Below the pieces are notes generated by a model. The model was not told where the DNA came from and did not search any database. It saw nothing but the letters and a program-made list of their open reading frames with translations. Position numbers and translations under genes: made by a program. From Niabella sp035434405 (GTDB lineage: Bacteria; Bacteroidota; Bacteroidia; Chitinophagales; Chitinophagaceae), in NCBI GenBank assembly GCA_035434405.1, contig DAORWU010000010.1, positions 1-64,000 on the forward strand: 64,000 bases of DNA. The letters are read 5' to 3'. Below are positions 8,235 through 18,136 of this stretch, piece by piece. The first letter of the stretch is position 1; each line of letters begins with the position of its first letter.

Positions 8235-10910
8235 TTGAAGTATTTATTTTTACCAATTGCCTTCCTTTTGGCAAGTGTATTGAATGGAAACAGTCAGCTG
8301 CTAAAAATCAGTGGTGTGGTGAAAGACTCCACAGGGTTGGCTATTGCGGAGGCAAGTGTTAGTCTTATATCCGAAAAAACCAAAGTAGGTTTTGCATTTT
8401 CAAGAACAGATGAAAATGGACATTTTGAACTTCAAATAGATTCGTCCCTGCTCATAACTGATAGTTTGAAGATACAAATAAAAATATCAGGCATTGGTTT
8501 TAATACATTGCTATGCGCAATACCAGAAAAATCACCAAATATCTATTTTTTGAAAAGAAGCAACGAATATCTGGAACGAGTGGTAGTGCGAAGTGGCAAT
8601 GATTATATTTCGAAAAGACAGGATACCATTAGTTATAACGCCGAAAAATTTATAGAGAGAGAAGACAGGGTGTTAAAGGACTTACTAAAACATCTGCCAG
8701 GGATAGAAGTGAGTGATGATGGTAATGTAAAATTCAATGGTAATCCTATTAACAAATTATACATTGAAGGTCATGATATGTTGGCCGAAAAGTACAATCT
8801 GGCCACCAAAAATATAAATGCTGCGGCCGTAGAAAAGGTACAGGTTATTGAGCACAACCAACCCATAAAAATGCTTAAAGGTATTCTCCCCTCTGATCAG
8901 GCGGGGATCAACATTAAACTAAAAAATAAAAATAAATTTAGGAATAATTTTAAGGTAGAATTGGAAGGTGGCACTCCTTCCAAATACAAATTGGATATCA
9001 ATAGCTTTTCCTATAAAAACAAGTTTTTGGGACTCAATTTTTTGAAACTTAACAACATAGGGCTTAGTTACACGGATGAAGCTGTTTCAAACTCATCGGC
9101 CGATTTTGAGTTTTTTCAGGACAACAATTTTCCTTTTGGATTAGTTAATCCTCCAGGACACAACGCCCCTATAAAACAATATCGTTACTGGTTCAATAAA
9201 GCCGCTTTACTTAACCTTAACGAATTTTTTGTGTTACCAAAAGATTACACCTTTCGTATCAATGGCTGGATGCAAAAAGAAGAAGTTGATCTTTTCAATG
9301 ATAATAATACCAATTATCAAATTCCAAACAATAATACCATTAGGTATTTTGAGAATACCAAGACAAATTCAAAGACTCAAAACTTTGCCATTCAATTCAG
9401 CCTGAACAACAATAGTAAAAAGAAATATTTCAACAACAGTTTGAGCATTGAAAGTATGAACCAAAACTTTCGGTCAGGAATTAATTCAAATCAGGGAAGT
9501 GTTACACAGAAACTCAATAATACATATCTTAAATTTTCGAATAGTTTCAGTCAAATCTATCAATTGAGCAAGAGAAACAATATTCAATATAATAATTATA
9601 TTAGTTATTATCGACAGCCACAAATTTTAGAATTTAATCCTACCAAAGACTTTCAAAAAGAATATTCGAATAATGAATATATGCGAGTTGTTCAAAAATC
9701 GAAAATCCCCACATTTTTTATTGATAACAATATTAAATACTTTATTGATCGCAAAATCTTTCAATACAATATCGAACTGGGAGGCAATTACCAAAACCAG
9801 GTTCTAAGTTCAGAAATTGGACTATTACAAAACAACAATTCCATATTGTATCTAAAACATTTTGAAAACTATTTGAAATGGAAAAGAACACAGGTATATA
9901 ATAATTATGAATTGACTTTTAAAAAGGATAAAAACAGAATCAGTTTGTCTCTTCCCTTTAATCTGACAATGATACAATACAAAGACACAATAGGCAATCA
10001 AACTAAAAAACTACATAAAGTATTATTCAATCCCAATTTTGGATATACAAAAAAAATAGGGAAAGAACATGAACTGATCAATAGCCTTTCCTATTCAAAT
10101 AGTGTAGGAACCATCAATAGTGTTTTTCCTAATCCGGTTTTTAGTGATTATCGCACCTTTTATGCAAATGACATTCCGCTTTTTTTGGGTAGCTCCATTT
10201 ACCTGAACTCAACCTTCTATTTCAAGAAAACACTTAAATTATTTTTTGGAAACGTTGGTGTAAGAGCATCCAAATCTTTTAACCACTACATTTCCTCACA
10301 AACTATTGACTCATTAAGCACCAAGAATACAGCTATCCCTAAAGAAAACACAAATGCCTCCTGGGGTATAACGACCTATCTAAGTAAGTATTTTTTCCCG
10401 CTTAAAACAGCAGTATCAATCAATTTTATAGGCAACTTTACTTCCTCACCGCAACTGCAGAACGGCAAAGAATTTATCACCAAAAATCAAACCATGACAA
10501 CTTCGCTGTCATTAAGTCCCAAAATATTTTCCTGGTTAAAACTAGATATTAATGGAAGCTACACTAAAAACAAGTCAGATTCAAAAACAGGTGGATTCTT
10601 CCCTCGCTTTTCAACCATCTTCAATGAAACTTCCTCTATCACCATTTATCCTAATGAATCTTCTATTTTTCAATTATCGAATGAATATTTTTCTTATTTA
10701 AGTAATGGAAAAGTAATTTCAAATAGCATGTTTTTAGATGGATACTATCAACAAACACTCAAAAACAAATATGACCTTAGGTTCTCGGTTCGCAATATCA
10801 CAAACCAAAGAAGGTTCACTTCTATCAATCAAATCAATAATTCTATTTCGATAAACAGTTTTATACTAACCCCAAGAATGTTTTTACTATCGGCCTATTT
10901 CAATCTTTAA
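8235..10910 (+). CDS. TonB-dependent-receptor-like outer membrane protein with carboxypeptidase regulatory domain
   Basis: An 891-residue protein. A signal peptide is followed by a carboxypeptidase-regulatory-like beta-sandwich (about residues 24-105, starting KISGVVKDSTG), a plug-like region (about 115-225, with DLLKHLPGIEVSDDG and NKLYIEGHDML) and a long Asn/Tyr/Phe-rich barrel ending in an aromatic-leucine strand (YFNL). The start is TTG at 8235: no in-frame ATG or GTG lies between it and the preceding stop, and it gives a well-formed signal peptide. It most likely imports or exports a large ligand with TonB/ExbBD. The very AT-rich codon use contrasts with the P-type ATPase gene that follows and supports horizontal acquisition of the cassette. 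Confidence 0.82.
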   Translation: MKYLFLPIAFLLASVLNGNSQLLKISGVVKDSTGLAIAEASVSLISEKTKVGFAFSRTDENGHFELQIDSSLLITDSLKIQIKISGIGFNTLLCAIPEKSPNIYFLKRSNEYLERVVVRSGNDYISKRQDTISYNAEKFIEREDRVLKDLLKHLPGIEVSDDGNVKFNGNPINKLYIEGHDMLAEKYNLATKNINAAAVEKVQVIEHNQPIKMLKGILPSDQAGINIKLKNKNKFRNNFKVELEGGTPSKYKLDINSFSYKNKFLGLNFLKLNNIGLSYTDEAVSNSSADFEFFQDNNFPFGLVNPPGHNAPIKQYRYWFNKAALLNLNEFFVLPKDYTFRINGWMQKEEVDLFNDNNTNYQIPNNNTIRYFENTKTNSKTQNFAIQFSLNNNSKKKYFNNSLSIESMNQNFRSGINSNQGSVTQKLNNTYLKFSNSFSQIYQLSKRNNIQYNNYISYYRQPQILEFNPTKDFQKEYSNNEYMRVVQKSKIPTFFIDNNIKYFIDRKIFQYNIELGGNYQNQVLSSEIGLLQNNNSILYLKHFENYLKWKRTQVYNNYELTFKKDKNRISLSLPFNLTMIQYKDTIGNQTKKLHKVLFNPNFGYTKKIGKEHELINSLSYSNSVGTINSVFPNPVFSDYRTFYANDIPLFLGSSIYLNSTFYFKKTLKLFFGNVGVRASKSFNHYISSQTIDSLSTKNTAIPKENTNASWGITTYLSKYFFPLKTAVSINFIGNFTSSPQLQNGKEFITKNQTMTTSLSLSPKIFSWLKLDINGSYTKNKSDSKTGGFFPRFSTIFNETSSITIYPNESSIFQLSNEYFSYLSNGKVISNSMFLDGYYQQTLKNKYDLRFSVRNITNQRRFTSINQINNSISINSFILTPRMFLLSAYFNL

Positions 10911-10921
10911 TACCCAAATCT

Positions 10922-10971
10922 CCACTCCATTACAATAATAATTCGTCTTTCTGCAACCATGTTTTAATAAT
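10922..10971 (+). repeat. right copy of the 50-bp direct repeat
   Basis: Same orientation as 6828-6877, differing at two positions. It begins 11 bp after the receptor stop codon and ends 64 bp before the P-type ATPase start codon. A TACCTTTG sequence fitting the -7 promoter consensus lies at 11009-11016, just downstream, and could serve the ATPase gene. Confidence 0.75.
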
Positions 10972-11035
10972 AAGGCTTCACACTATTCCTCCGTTTCAAA
11001 CCTAATGATACCTTTGTCTGTTATAGTCAAAGATT

Positions 11036-13186
11036 ATGGAAACAAAAGAAAAAATACAATGGAAAGTGGACGGTATGGACTGCGCCACCTGTGCGCTGAC
11101 CATCAACAAATACCTGAACAAAGAAGGAGCCAGCGATGTGCGGGTGAACTTTGCTACCGGCGATGTGAGTTTTGAAATGAACCAGCAAAGTACCCTTGAA
11201 AATATTACAACAGGCCTGGCAAACCTAGGTTATAAAGTAGTGGGCAAAAAGCATGAGGCTTCACACACCGATGCACATGACCATGAACATGAGGAAGGCG
11301 GATTTTTGAAAAACAATGCCCAGCGTTTCTGGTTCTGTCTGCCCTTTACTTTAGTGCTCATGCTGCACATGATACCGGCCATGCACCATAGCTGGATCAT
11401 GCAGCCCCTGGTACAATTGGCACTTTGTCTGCCGGTGTTTGTAGTCGGTCTGGTTTACTTTGGAACTAGTGCCTGGAAAAGCATTCGCAATGGAATGCCC
11501 AATATGAATGTGCTCATCGCTATTGGTGCAACAGCTGCTTTTGTGTACAGCTTGTATGGCATTTTCACTGGTCAGGTGGATTACGTCTTTTTTGAAACTG
11601 CTGCCACCGTCATCACACTAGTTTTCTTAGGAAACTATGTGGAAGAGCGCACCGTGGCATCCACCCAATCGCAACTTAAAAAGTTGGCACAAACACAGGT
11701 CATCATGGCCAATATGATTGCCTATGACAAAGAGTATAATGAAAATGTATTTCCAGTAGAAAGTACGGCACTCCGTTCCGGAGATCTAATTTTAATAAAG
11801 TCTGGCGAGCAGGTGCCGGCCGATTGTAAAATTCTTTGGGGTGATGTACATGCAAACGAAGCCATCATTACGGGCGAAAGCGTTCCGGTAAATAAACAAC
11901 AAAAGGACATTCTGATTGGTGGAAGCATTATTACTGATGGCACTGCCAAAGCACAGGTTACCGCCGTGGGAAAGGACACCGTACTTTCCGGCATTGTCAA
12001 CTTAGTAAAAGAAGCACAAGGAGAAAAACCACCAGTGCAGCAAATGGCAGATAAAATAAGTGCAGTGTTTATTCCAATTGTTTTGGGTATTGCCTTATTG
12101 ACCCTAATCGTAAACTGGTTGATACTCCATGAGTTTACACCTTCGTTGATGCGTGCGATTGCAGTATTGGTAATTGCCTGTCCTTGCGCCATGGGGCTGG
12201 CTACTCCTGCGGCCATTGCAGTAGGACTGGCCAGAGGTGCTCGTAATGGAATTCTGTTTAGAAATGCGACTAGTCTTGAAAATTTTAAAAATATAAAGCA
12301 GGTAGTGTTTGATAAAACCGGCACCCTCACTACCGGGCAGTTTGCCATCAATAGTTATCAGATTATGGATAACAGGATGGATGATACCTCTTTCAAAAAC
12401 TTAGTCTATTCATTAGAAAAATATTCCAATCATCCTATTGCAAAAGCCTTTAACAAAGGCTGGAAAACCAAGACAGAAATACGCTGGCAAAAAGTGGAAG
12501 AAATAAAAGGAGAAGGAATGAAGGCAACCGACAAAGAAGGCAACCTCTATCAAGCAGGTGCCTATAAGATAGCCGCCCATCTTACCCAAGATGATACCCA
12601 CAATATTTATGTGTTGGAAAACGGAAAATTGGTTGGATTTATTGATGTGGCAGATGAACTAAGACCCGAAGCCAAGCAAGTGATCCAATACTTCAAAGCT
12701 AAAAACATCAAAACCGTTTTGTTGAGTGGCGATAAAAAATCTAAGGCCGATCATATTGGTGCCGTACTAGGGATGGATGAAGTGATATCCGAAAAAACTC
12801 CCGAAGAAAAATTGCAAATCATTGACCAGAAAAATAAAGAAATTCCTACAGCCATGGTGGGCGATGGAATTAACGATGCCCCTGCATTGGCCAAAGCAAC
12901 CATTGGTATCAGCATGAGCGATGCCTCACATCTTGCGATGCAAACCGCCCAAGTGGTGCTGATGAATAATGGCCTCACCAATTTACCAAAAGCTTTGGGC
13001 TTGGGAAAACATACTTATGGTACCATCAAAGGAAATTTGTTCTGGGCTTTCTCTTATAATATAATAGCTATTCCGGTAGCAGCCTTAGGCCTGCTTACTC
13101 CACAATTGGGTGCGTTGGTCATGGCTTTTAGTGATGTGGTACTGGCATTAAATAGTGGAAGACTGGCAATAAAGAAAGTCGATTGA
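11036..13186 (+). CDS. copA: copper-type heavy-metal P-type ATPase
   Basis: A 716-residue P1B-type ATPase that pumps a soft metal ion, most likely Cu(I), out of the cytosol. In order: an HMA domain with metal-binding GMDCATC (Cys16, Cys19); a His-rich linker (HTDAHDHEHEEGG, about residues 79-91) that may bind metal; membrane helices; an actuator loop with TGES; the transmembrane CPC motif (Cys382, Cys384); the phosphorylation site DKTGTLT (Asp426); NHPI in the nucleotide domain; and GDGINDAP near residue 609. CPC with a single CxxC HMA domain fits copper. No copper regulator or chaperone gene is adjacent, so the substrate comes from motifs alone. Confidence 0.92.
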   Translation: METKEKIQWKVDGMDCATCALTINKYLNKEGASDVRVNFATGDVSFEMNQQSTLENITTGLANLGYKVVGKKHEASHTDAHDHEHEEGGFLKNNAQRFWFCLPFTLVLMLHMIPAMHHSWIMQPLVQLALCLPVFVVGLVYFGTSAWKSIRNGMPNMNVLIAIGATAAFVYSLYGIFTGQVDYVFFETAATVITLVFLGNYVEERTVASTQSQLKKLAQTQVIMANMIAYDKEYNENVFPVESTALRSGDLILIKSGEQVPADCKILWGDVHANEAIITGESVPVNKQQKDILIGGSIITDGTAKAQVTAVGKDTVLSGIVNLVKEAQGEKPPVQQMADKISAVFIPIVLGIALLTLIVNWLILHEFTPSLMRAIAVLVIACPCAMGLATPAAIAVGLARGARNGILFRNATSLENFKNIKQVVFDKTGTLTTGQFAINSYQIMDNRMDDTSFKNLVYSLEKYSNHPIAKAFNKGWKTKTEIRWQKVEEIKGEGMKATDKEGNLYQAGAYKIAAHLTQDDTHNIYVLENGKLVGFIDVADELRPEAKQVIQYFKAKNIKTVLLSGDKKSKADHIGAVLGMDEVISEKTPEEKLQIIDQKNKEIPTAMVGDGINDAPALAKATIGISMSDASHLAMQTAQVVLMNNGLTNLPKALGLGKHTYGTIKGNLFWAFSYNIIAIPVAALGLLTPQLGALVMAFSDVVLALNSGRLAIKKVD

Positions 13187-13333
13187 TTTAGGATTGCAGA
13201 TTACAAATTGCGGATTGGAGATTGGGAATCCTTTGGGAAATTCTTTGCAGTATTAGTGGCTGGGAGTTTGGGTCCCAAAGTTTTGGTAGATTTTCTTCAA
13301 TTACCCAAAAACCTTATTTTAGTTCCGTAATTA

Positions 13334-15262
13334 ATGGAAGCAGGAATGAGCATGACACCCACAGAAGCCCTTCATCAGTATTTTGGATTTGAAAGTTTCA
13401 GACCCATGCAGCAGGAAATTGTGGAAGCGGTTTTGGCTGGCGAAGATGTATTGGCTTTGATGCCCACAGGTGGCGGAAAATCGCTTTGCTACCAGGTGCC
13501 TGCGCTTGCCAAAGAAGGACTATGCATAGTAGTGTCGCCGCTTATAGCACTGATGAATGATCAAGTGCAAAATCTTCGAAAGAAAAACATTACTGCCTTT
13601 GCCATCCATACCGGCATGCGAAGAAAAGAAGTGATCCGAATTCTGGAAACCGCGGCACATAGTAACTGTAAGTTTTTGTATGTATCGCCGGAAAGATTAG
13701 AAACGGCTTTGTTCAAAGAGTTTCTTCCCGCCTTTGATGTGAACCTGATAGCGGTGGACGAAGCACATTGTATTTCCCAGTGGGGATACGATTTTCGCCC
13801 TCCATATCTGCGCATCATGAGGTTGAGAGAAGAACTTCCCGATACACCGATCATGGCATTGACCGCCTCAGCCACACCATTGGTTCAACAGGACATTTGT
13901 GAAAAACTTTCTTTACAGAACAAAAATAGATTCAGGGTTTTCAGGCAATCTTTTGAGCGGCCCAATCTATCTTATAGTGTTTTTAATACCGGCTCCCGCA
14001 TCAATAAAATGTTATCAGTGCTAAAAGCAGTACAAGGATCTTCCATCGTGTATTGTAAGTCCCGAAAACGAACCAAGGATATCAGTGATCTTTTGAATGC
14101 ACAAAATATTGTAGCCGATTTTTATCATGCCGGCTTGGCCACGGATGAAAGAAAGAAGAAACAGCAGGAATGGATTGACAATAAAACCCGGATAATGGTT
14201 TGCACCAATGCCTTTGGCATGGGCATCGACAAGCCAGATGTGCGCACAGTTATTCATGCGGATGTACCTGATTGCCTGGAAAATTATTATCAGGAAGCCG
14301 GTCGTGCCGGACGTGATGGCAAAAAGTCCTATGCCGTTTTAATGTATGATGATGCCGAACAGGAAGCATTGCAATACATGGCCAATATTCGCTATCCTGA
14401 CCTAGCCACCATTCAACTGGTTTATAGAAGTGTAGTGCACTATTTGCAGTTGCCCGAGGGAGAAGCACCAGGCGAAAGCTATGATTTTAACCTGAAGGAT
14501 TTTATCAGGAAGTTTGGACTGGATGTGCAAACCACGATCTATGGACTGAAAGCACTGGAACAGGATGGATGGCTAAGTTTCAACGAGCAGGTTTTTTCTC
14601 CTGCCACAGTCAATTTCACTATCTACAAAAATGATTTATATGAGTATGAAAAAACTCACTCAGAATTGGAACCTCTCATAAAAGTTTTGCTTCGAAATTA
14701 TGAAGGAATCTATGACTACCCAGTTTCCATTTCAGAAAACTGGTTAGCTTACATTTTGAAATATGATATTGAAATTATAAAAGACCAACTCAGGCGACTT
14801 GACTTTGATGCCGTGATAGACTACATACCACAAAAGGATGAACCGCAGGTAACACTAACTCGCACCCGAATCAACACCTCTTTTTTAGAGATTAATCAGG
14901 AACGATTCAAAGAACGAAAGGCCATTTTTACTGCCAGGGTAAATAAGATGTTGGAGTACTTAAATGTTACCTCTGATTGCAGAAGCAGATTTATAGGTCA
15001 ATATTTTGGCGACAACAAAATAGTTGATTGTGGTATTTGCGACAATTGTTTAAGGAAAAAACAACAAAGTCTGGATGAACAAACCTTCAAACAAATTCTT
15101 TCAAAAATCAAAGACAATCTAAACCAACCCACTCTACCCAACGAGCTGATCACAAAACTGAGTGGTATTACAAAAGAAAATATCTGGACTGTTATTGATT
15201 TCTTATCCTCTGACGGGAAAATAACTATCCTGGTTGATGGTAAACTGCAATGGAATGATTAA
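13334..15262 (+). CDS. recQ: ATP-dependent DNA helicase RecQ
   Basis: A 642-residue 3'-5' superfamily 2 DNA helicase of recombination and fork repair. Visible motifs are the N-terminal Q-motif region (YFGFESFRPMQ), Walker A TGGGKSLCYQ (Lys49), DEAHCISQWGYDFRP (Asp142), the ALTASATP motif III and QEAGRAGRDGK (motif VI). The RQC zinc site has CRSRFIGQYFG followed by CGICDNC near residue 565. The C-terminal part is short and has no obvious HRDC domain, as in shorter bacterial RecQ forms. It starts 147 bp after copA; the gap holds degenerate GATTGCAGATT-like repeats, so it is probably an independent unit. Confidence 0.95.
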   Translation: MEAGMSMTPTEALHQYFGFESFRPMQQEIVEAVLAGEDVLALMPTGGGKSLCYQVPALAKEGLCIVVSPLIALMNDQVQNLRKKNITAFAIHTGMRRKEVIRILETAAHSNCKFLYVSPERLETALFKEFLPAFDVNLIAVDEAHCISQWGYDFRPPYLRIMRLREELPDTPIMALTASATPLVQQDICEKLSLQNKNRFRVFRQSFERPNLSYSVFNTGSRINKMLSVLKAVQGSSIVYCKSRKRTKDISDLLNAQNIVADFYHAGLATDERKKKQQEWIDNKTRIMVCTNAFGMGIDKPDVRTVIHADVPDCLENYYQEAGRAGRDGKKSYAVLMYDDAEQEALQYMANIRYPDLATIQLVYRSVVHYLQLPEGEAPGESYDFNLKDFIRKFGLDVQTTIYGLKALEQDGWLSFNEQVFSPATVNFTIYKNDLYEYEKTHSELEPLIKVLLRNYEGIYDYPVSISENWLAYILKYDIEIIKDQLRRLDFDAVIDYIPQKDEPQVTLTRTRINTSFLEINQERFKERKAIFTARVNKMLEYLNVTSDCRSRFIGQYFGDNKIVDCGICDNCLRKKQQSLDEQTFKQILSKIKDNLNQPTLPNELITKLSGITKENIWTVIDFLSSDGKITILVDGKLQWND

Positions 15263-15292
15263 GCAAACGCATTCGGCAAATTCAACCCCAAT

Positions 15293-15847
15293 CTATCTTC
15301 TAATTCTACTCAGCGTTTCCTGTGTCATACCCAAATAACTGGCTACCGCACCCAAAGGTGCCCGTAGCAATATATCAGGATCATCCTGCATCAATTGATT
15401 GTATCGTTGTTTGGCAGTCATGAATTGCAAAGCATAAATTCTTTTTTCTGTATTAATAGCCAGCACACCCAGCACATAAACCATCAGACGAGAAACAGAA
15501 ATGGATGTGTCAGCAAATTTTTGCAATACTTCATAATTTAAATAACTGACAGTAGAATACTCTAAGGCCTCCATATTATTGGCCGATGGCAGATTTAAGA
15601 ACAAGGTTTCCTTACTGGCCACAAATCCATTTTCTTTTATGAACGAAAGGGTAATGTCTTTTCCGTCTTCCAGATAAAAAGTGCGTAGCAATCCTTTTTC
15701 CACAAAATAAATCTTTCGGTCCAGTGCATGGGCATGACGCAAAATAACACCCTTATCCACATCCACAGTAGTGAGATTCTCTACCACGAAATCCTTAATA
15801 TCTTCATCAATCCTAATGAAATTTGCCAATAATTCTAGGGTGTACAT
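15293..15847 (-). CDS. Crp/Fnr family transcriptional regulator
   Basis: A 184-residue protein with an N-terminal cyclic-nucleotide-binding-like beta-roll (FVEKGLLRTFYLEDGKDITL) and a C-terminal helix-turn-helix ending SYLGMTQETLSRIRR, the recognition helix typical of the short Bacteroidota Crp/Fnr group. No cysteine cluster for an Fe-S centre is present, so it is not an oxygen-sensing FNR proper; the effector is unknown. It follows recQ in convergent orientation and lies just past the terminator of the efflux operon, so it may be an independent gene. Confidence 0.85.
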   Translation of the reverse strand: MYTLELLANFIRIDEDIKDFVVENLTTVDVDKGVILRHAHALDRKIYFVEKGLLRTFYLEDGKDITLSFIKENGFVASKETLFLNLPSANNMEALEYSTVSYLNYEVLQKFADTSISVSRLMVYVLGVLAINTEKRIYALQFMTAKQRYNQLMQDDPDILLRAPLGAVASYLGMTQETLSRIRR

Positions 15848-15880
15848 CTTTTCCTTTTTTTCAAAAATAAATAATGTACA

Positions 15881-15908
15881 AAAAAGCCCGGCAGAAATAC
15901 CGGGACTT
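15881..15908 (-). terminator. terminator of the efflux operon
   Basis: On the minus strand CCCGG-TATTTCTG-CCGGG is followed by CTTTTTT, giving a GC stem plus T-run 25 bp beyond the stop codon of the ABC permease gene. It separates the efflux operon from the downstream Crp/Fnr gene. Confidence 0.75.
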
Positions 15909-15933
15909 AATCAACAAACCATAACAAAAAACA

Positions 15934-17109
15934 TTATTCAGTTACTTTTTGATGCTTCCATTTTTTTAATAAAAGCTTCTTTTTGATTATTAACATCAAC
16001 CAGCACATTATAAAAAATACAGATGATAATATTAAAAGATGTATTGTGTATGGTTGGGTTAAATAATATTGACCCTGTTCAACCAAAGAAATTTTCATTG
16101 CCTGCAAATAGGGCGTTAAGGGCACAATGGAGGTGAGCGCATTGATGATTTTGGGCATGGAATAGGATGGCCATGTGTAACCACTCATTATAAATGCTGG
16201 AGAGGCAATCACCATCAATATCTGTGTAGCTTTAAGTGCATTAGGCACTACAATACTCACCAGAATGGAAAGAAAAACAGAGGCCAGAATAAACAGTTCA
16301 CTATTTAAAATAAACCCTCCAAAGTCTGTTGGTACGGGAATTTTGAGCCATTTGCTAAAAATATAAAACACAAGAATATTAATATTGGAAAACAAAAAAA
16401 CTGGAATGGCTTTTACAAAAACCAATATCAAACTATTGGTTTTGTCCAATATTTCCATAAATGACGACCGATTGAACTCGGTGGCAAAACTTAGTGCCAT
16501 TGCCAACAGGATCACTTGTTGTAATACTACTGCCATCATAGCTGGCCACATAAAAACAAGATAATTGCTGGTAGTGTTGAACAAGGTAATGTAGTTCGCT
16601 TTGAAAGGCTCGTATTTTGTTTTTGCTATTTCGGAAGACATGCCACGTTTTTGCAATGCTTTCATCTCTGCACCGGCTGAATAGGTACCCATCACTACTT
16701 GCACAGCTTTCGTAGCATAATTGGCAGTAAGCAGGTTGGATGTATTGATATAGATATTTACTTCGGGATATTTGCCCTGCATCATCTGTGCTTCAAAATT
16801 TTCGGGAATAATGATCATTGCGGCAGCATCTTTTTTTATGATTTCATCTTTGATGCTTTGCGGAGCAATATCATTGTTTATTACCTGAATGGTATGATTG
16901 TCTTTTAACATCTCCACCAATTGTGCCGATGCGGGCGTTCTGTCTTCATCACTAACCAAAACAGGTACTTTTTCTACCTTGCCATATTGATAGGTGAGGC
17001 CAATAAAAAGCGCATAAATAACGGGTGCCAGAAAAAACACCAGCAGAATAGTTGTATTGTTGAAAAACAACCGAAACTCTCTTGCCAGTAAGTTAATAAA
17101 GTTCTTCAT
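15934..17109 (-). CDS. ABC-2 type transporter permease
   Basis: A 391-residue inner-membrane permease. It has one N-terminal membrane segment (TTILLVFFLAPVIYALFIG), a large periplasmic domain (about residues 45-190) and five or six C-terminal helices, the layout of YhhJ/YbhR-type ABC-2 permeases. The frame extends 15 residues upstream to 17154, but MKNFINLLAREFRLFF matches the usual family start. Upstream are HlyD- and TolC-like genes on the same strand, so this is an export system crossing both membranes. No ATP-binding subunit is encoded in the operon; it would have to come from elsewhere in the genome. Confidence 0.83.
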   Translation of the reverse strand: MKNFINLLAREFRLFFNNTTILLVFFLAPVIYALFIGLTYQYGKVEKVPVLVSDEDRTPASAQLVEMLKDNHTIQVINNDIAPQSIKDEIIKKDAAAMIIIPENFEAQMMQGKYPEVNIYINTSNLLTANYATKAVQVVMGTYSAGAEMKALQKRGMSSEIAKTKYEPFKANYITLFNTTSNYLVFMWPAMMAVVLQQVILLAMALSFATEFNRSSFMEILDKTNSLILVFVKAIPVFLFSNINILVFYIFSKWLKIPVPTDFGGFILNSELFILASVFLSILVSIVVPNALKATQILMVIASPAFIMSGYTWPSYSMPKIINALTSIVPLTPYLQAMKISLVEQGQYYLTQPYTIHLLILSSVFFIMCWLMLIIKKKLLLKKWKHQKVTE

Positions 17110-17162
17110 CTGAATTTTTTTTATGAAATCAATAAGCTTCTGATACTTATTCATTTTCCTTT

Positions 17163-18125
17163 TTAGTTCAAAAGAATATTAGCGTTTACCAAAAGATCAT
17201 TTGCTGCTGAAAGATTAACAGGCATAACTTTTATTTCATACACCGCATCACCCGGATCGTAATCGGGAAAAGCGGTGGTAATATCAGCATACTTGGCCAT
17301 TTGTTTTATGGAAACAATTTTACCTGTAATTTCCATTTTATTATAAGGCACTTGCATATTCAATGCACTACTTTTTTTAAATTTTTCAATTTTACTTTCG
17401 GGTACCGTAAACCGGAAATAGGTAGATTGGGGAATGTATCCGGTAAACAAAGCATAGCCCGCTGTGGCCAGTTCGCCTTTGTTTAAAGTAATGGTTTCTA
17501 TTTCCATGTCGTTGGTGGCGATTATATAGCGTTCCCTATAAGCGGTTTGAACTTCTTGCATGGCTCCATTGGCCTGAACAGTTTGTCCGGCAGCCATTTC
17601 AAGCTTTTCTAATCTGGTGCCATTTACAATATCATTGTATTCGGCATTTACAGCATCCAATTGGGCTTTTGCTCCAAGATATTTTGCCTGCACTTCTTCA
17701 AAATTTTGAGGCGACATTAAACTGTCGTTAAACATATTTTTTGCCCTGGCAAAGGAACTTTGAGCAAACTGAAATTGCTCCTGAATACCGCGCTGCTTTG
17801 CTTTCAGTTGGTTCAATTGATTCTTTGTAGCCCCATTTCTGGCCATTTGTTCCTGTGCATTGGCCGCAATTGTTAAGCCTTCGGTTTGTTTAATTTTAGC
17901 GGCTACTTCGGGCAAATCAAGTTTTGCCAAAGTATCGCCCACCTTCACGGTTTGTCCTTCTTGTACATATATTTCGGCAATGCGTCCGCTTATTTTTGGC
18001 GAAAAAGAAATCACTTCCTTTTTAATTTTTCCGTTTAGAACGGATATGGGTTGTTGTTTTTTACCACAACCGCTCACCAACAACATCATCAATGGAACGG
18101 CTAAAAAATGTTTAAAGTAATTCAT
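17163..18125 (-). CDS. HlyD family periplasmic adaptor lipoprotein
   Basis: A 320-residue membrane-fusion protein. The N-terminus MNYFKHFLAVPLMMLLVSGC is a lipoprotein signal with Cys20 as likely lipidation site. A biotinyl-lipoyl-like half (ISGRIAEIYVQEGQTVKVGD) is followed by a coiled-coil hairpin (about residues 85-175) and a second beta part. It bridges the inner-membrane permease and the TolC-like channel encoded on either side. Spacing is 11 bp to the TolC gene upstream and 53 bp to the preferred permease start downstream. Confidence 0.87.
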   Translation of the reverse strand: MNYFKHFLAVPLMMLLVSGCGKKQQPISVLNGKIKKEVISFSPKISGRIAEIYVQEGQTVKVGDTLAKLDLPEVAAKIKQTEGLTIAANAQEQMARNGATKNQLNQLKAKQRGIQEQFQFAQSSFARAKNMFNDSLMSPQNFEEVQAKYLGAKAQLDAVNAEYNDIVNGTRLEKLEMAAGQTVQANGAMQEVQTAYRERYIIATNDMEIETITLNKGELATAGYALFTGYIPQSTYFRFTVPESKIEKFKKSSALNMQVPYNKMEITGKIVSIKQMAKYADITTAFPDYDPGDAVYEIKVMPVNLSAANDLLVNANILLN

Positions 18126-18136
18126 CAGTTTTTATT

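Noticed and set aside
11722..12351. 209-codon frame antisense to copA
   Set aside because: It lies wholly inside copA, whose motifs are intact; typical antisense shadow with Ala/Ile-rich composition.
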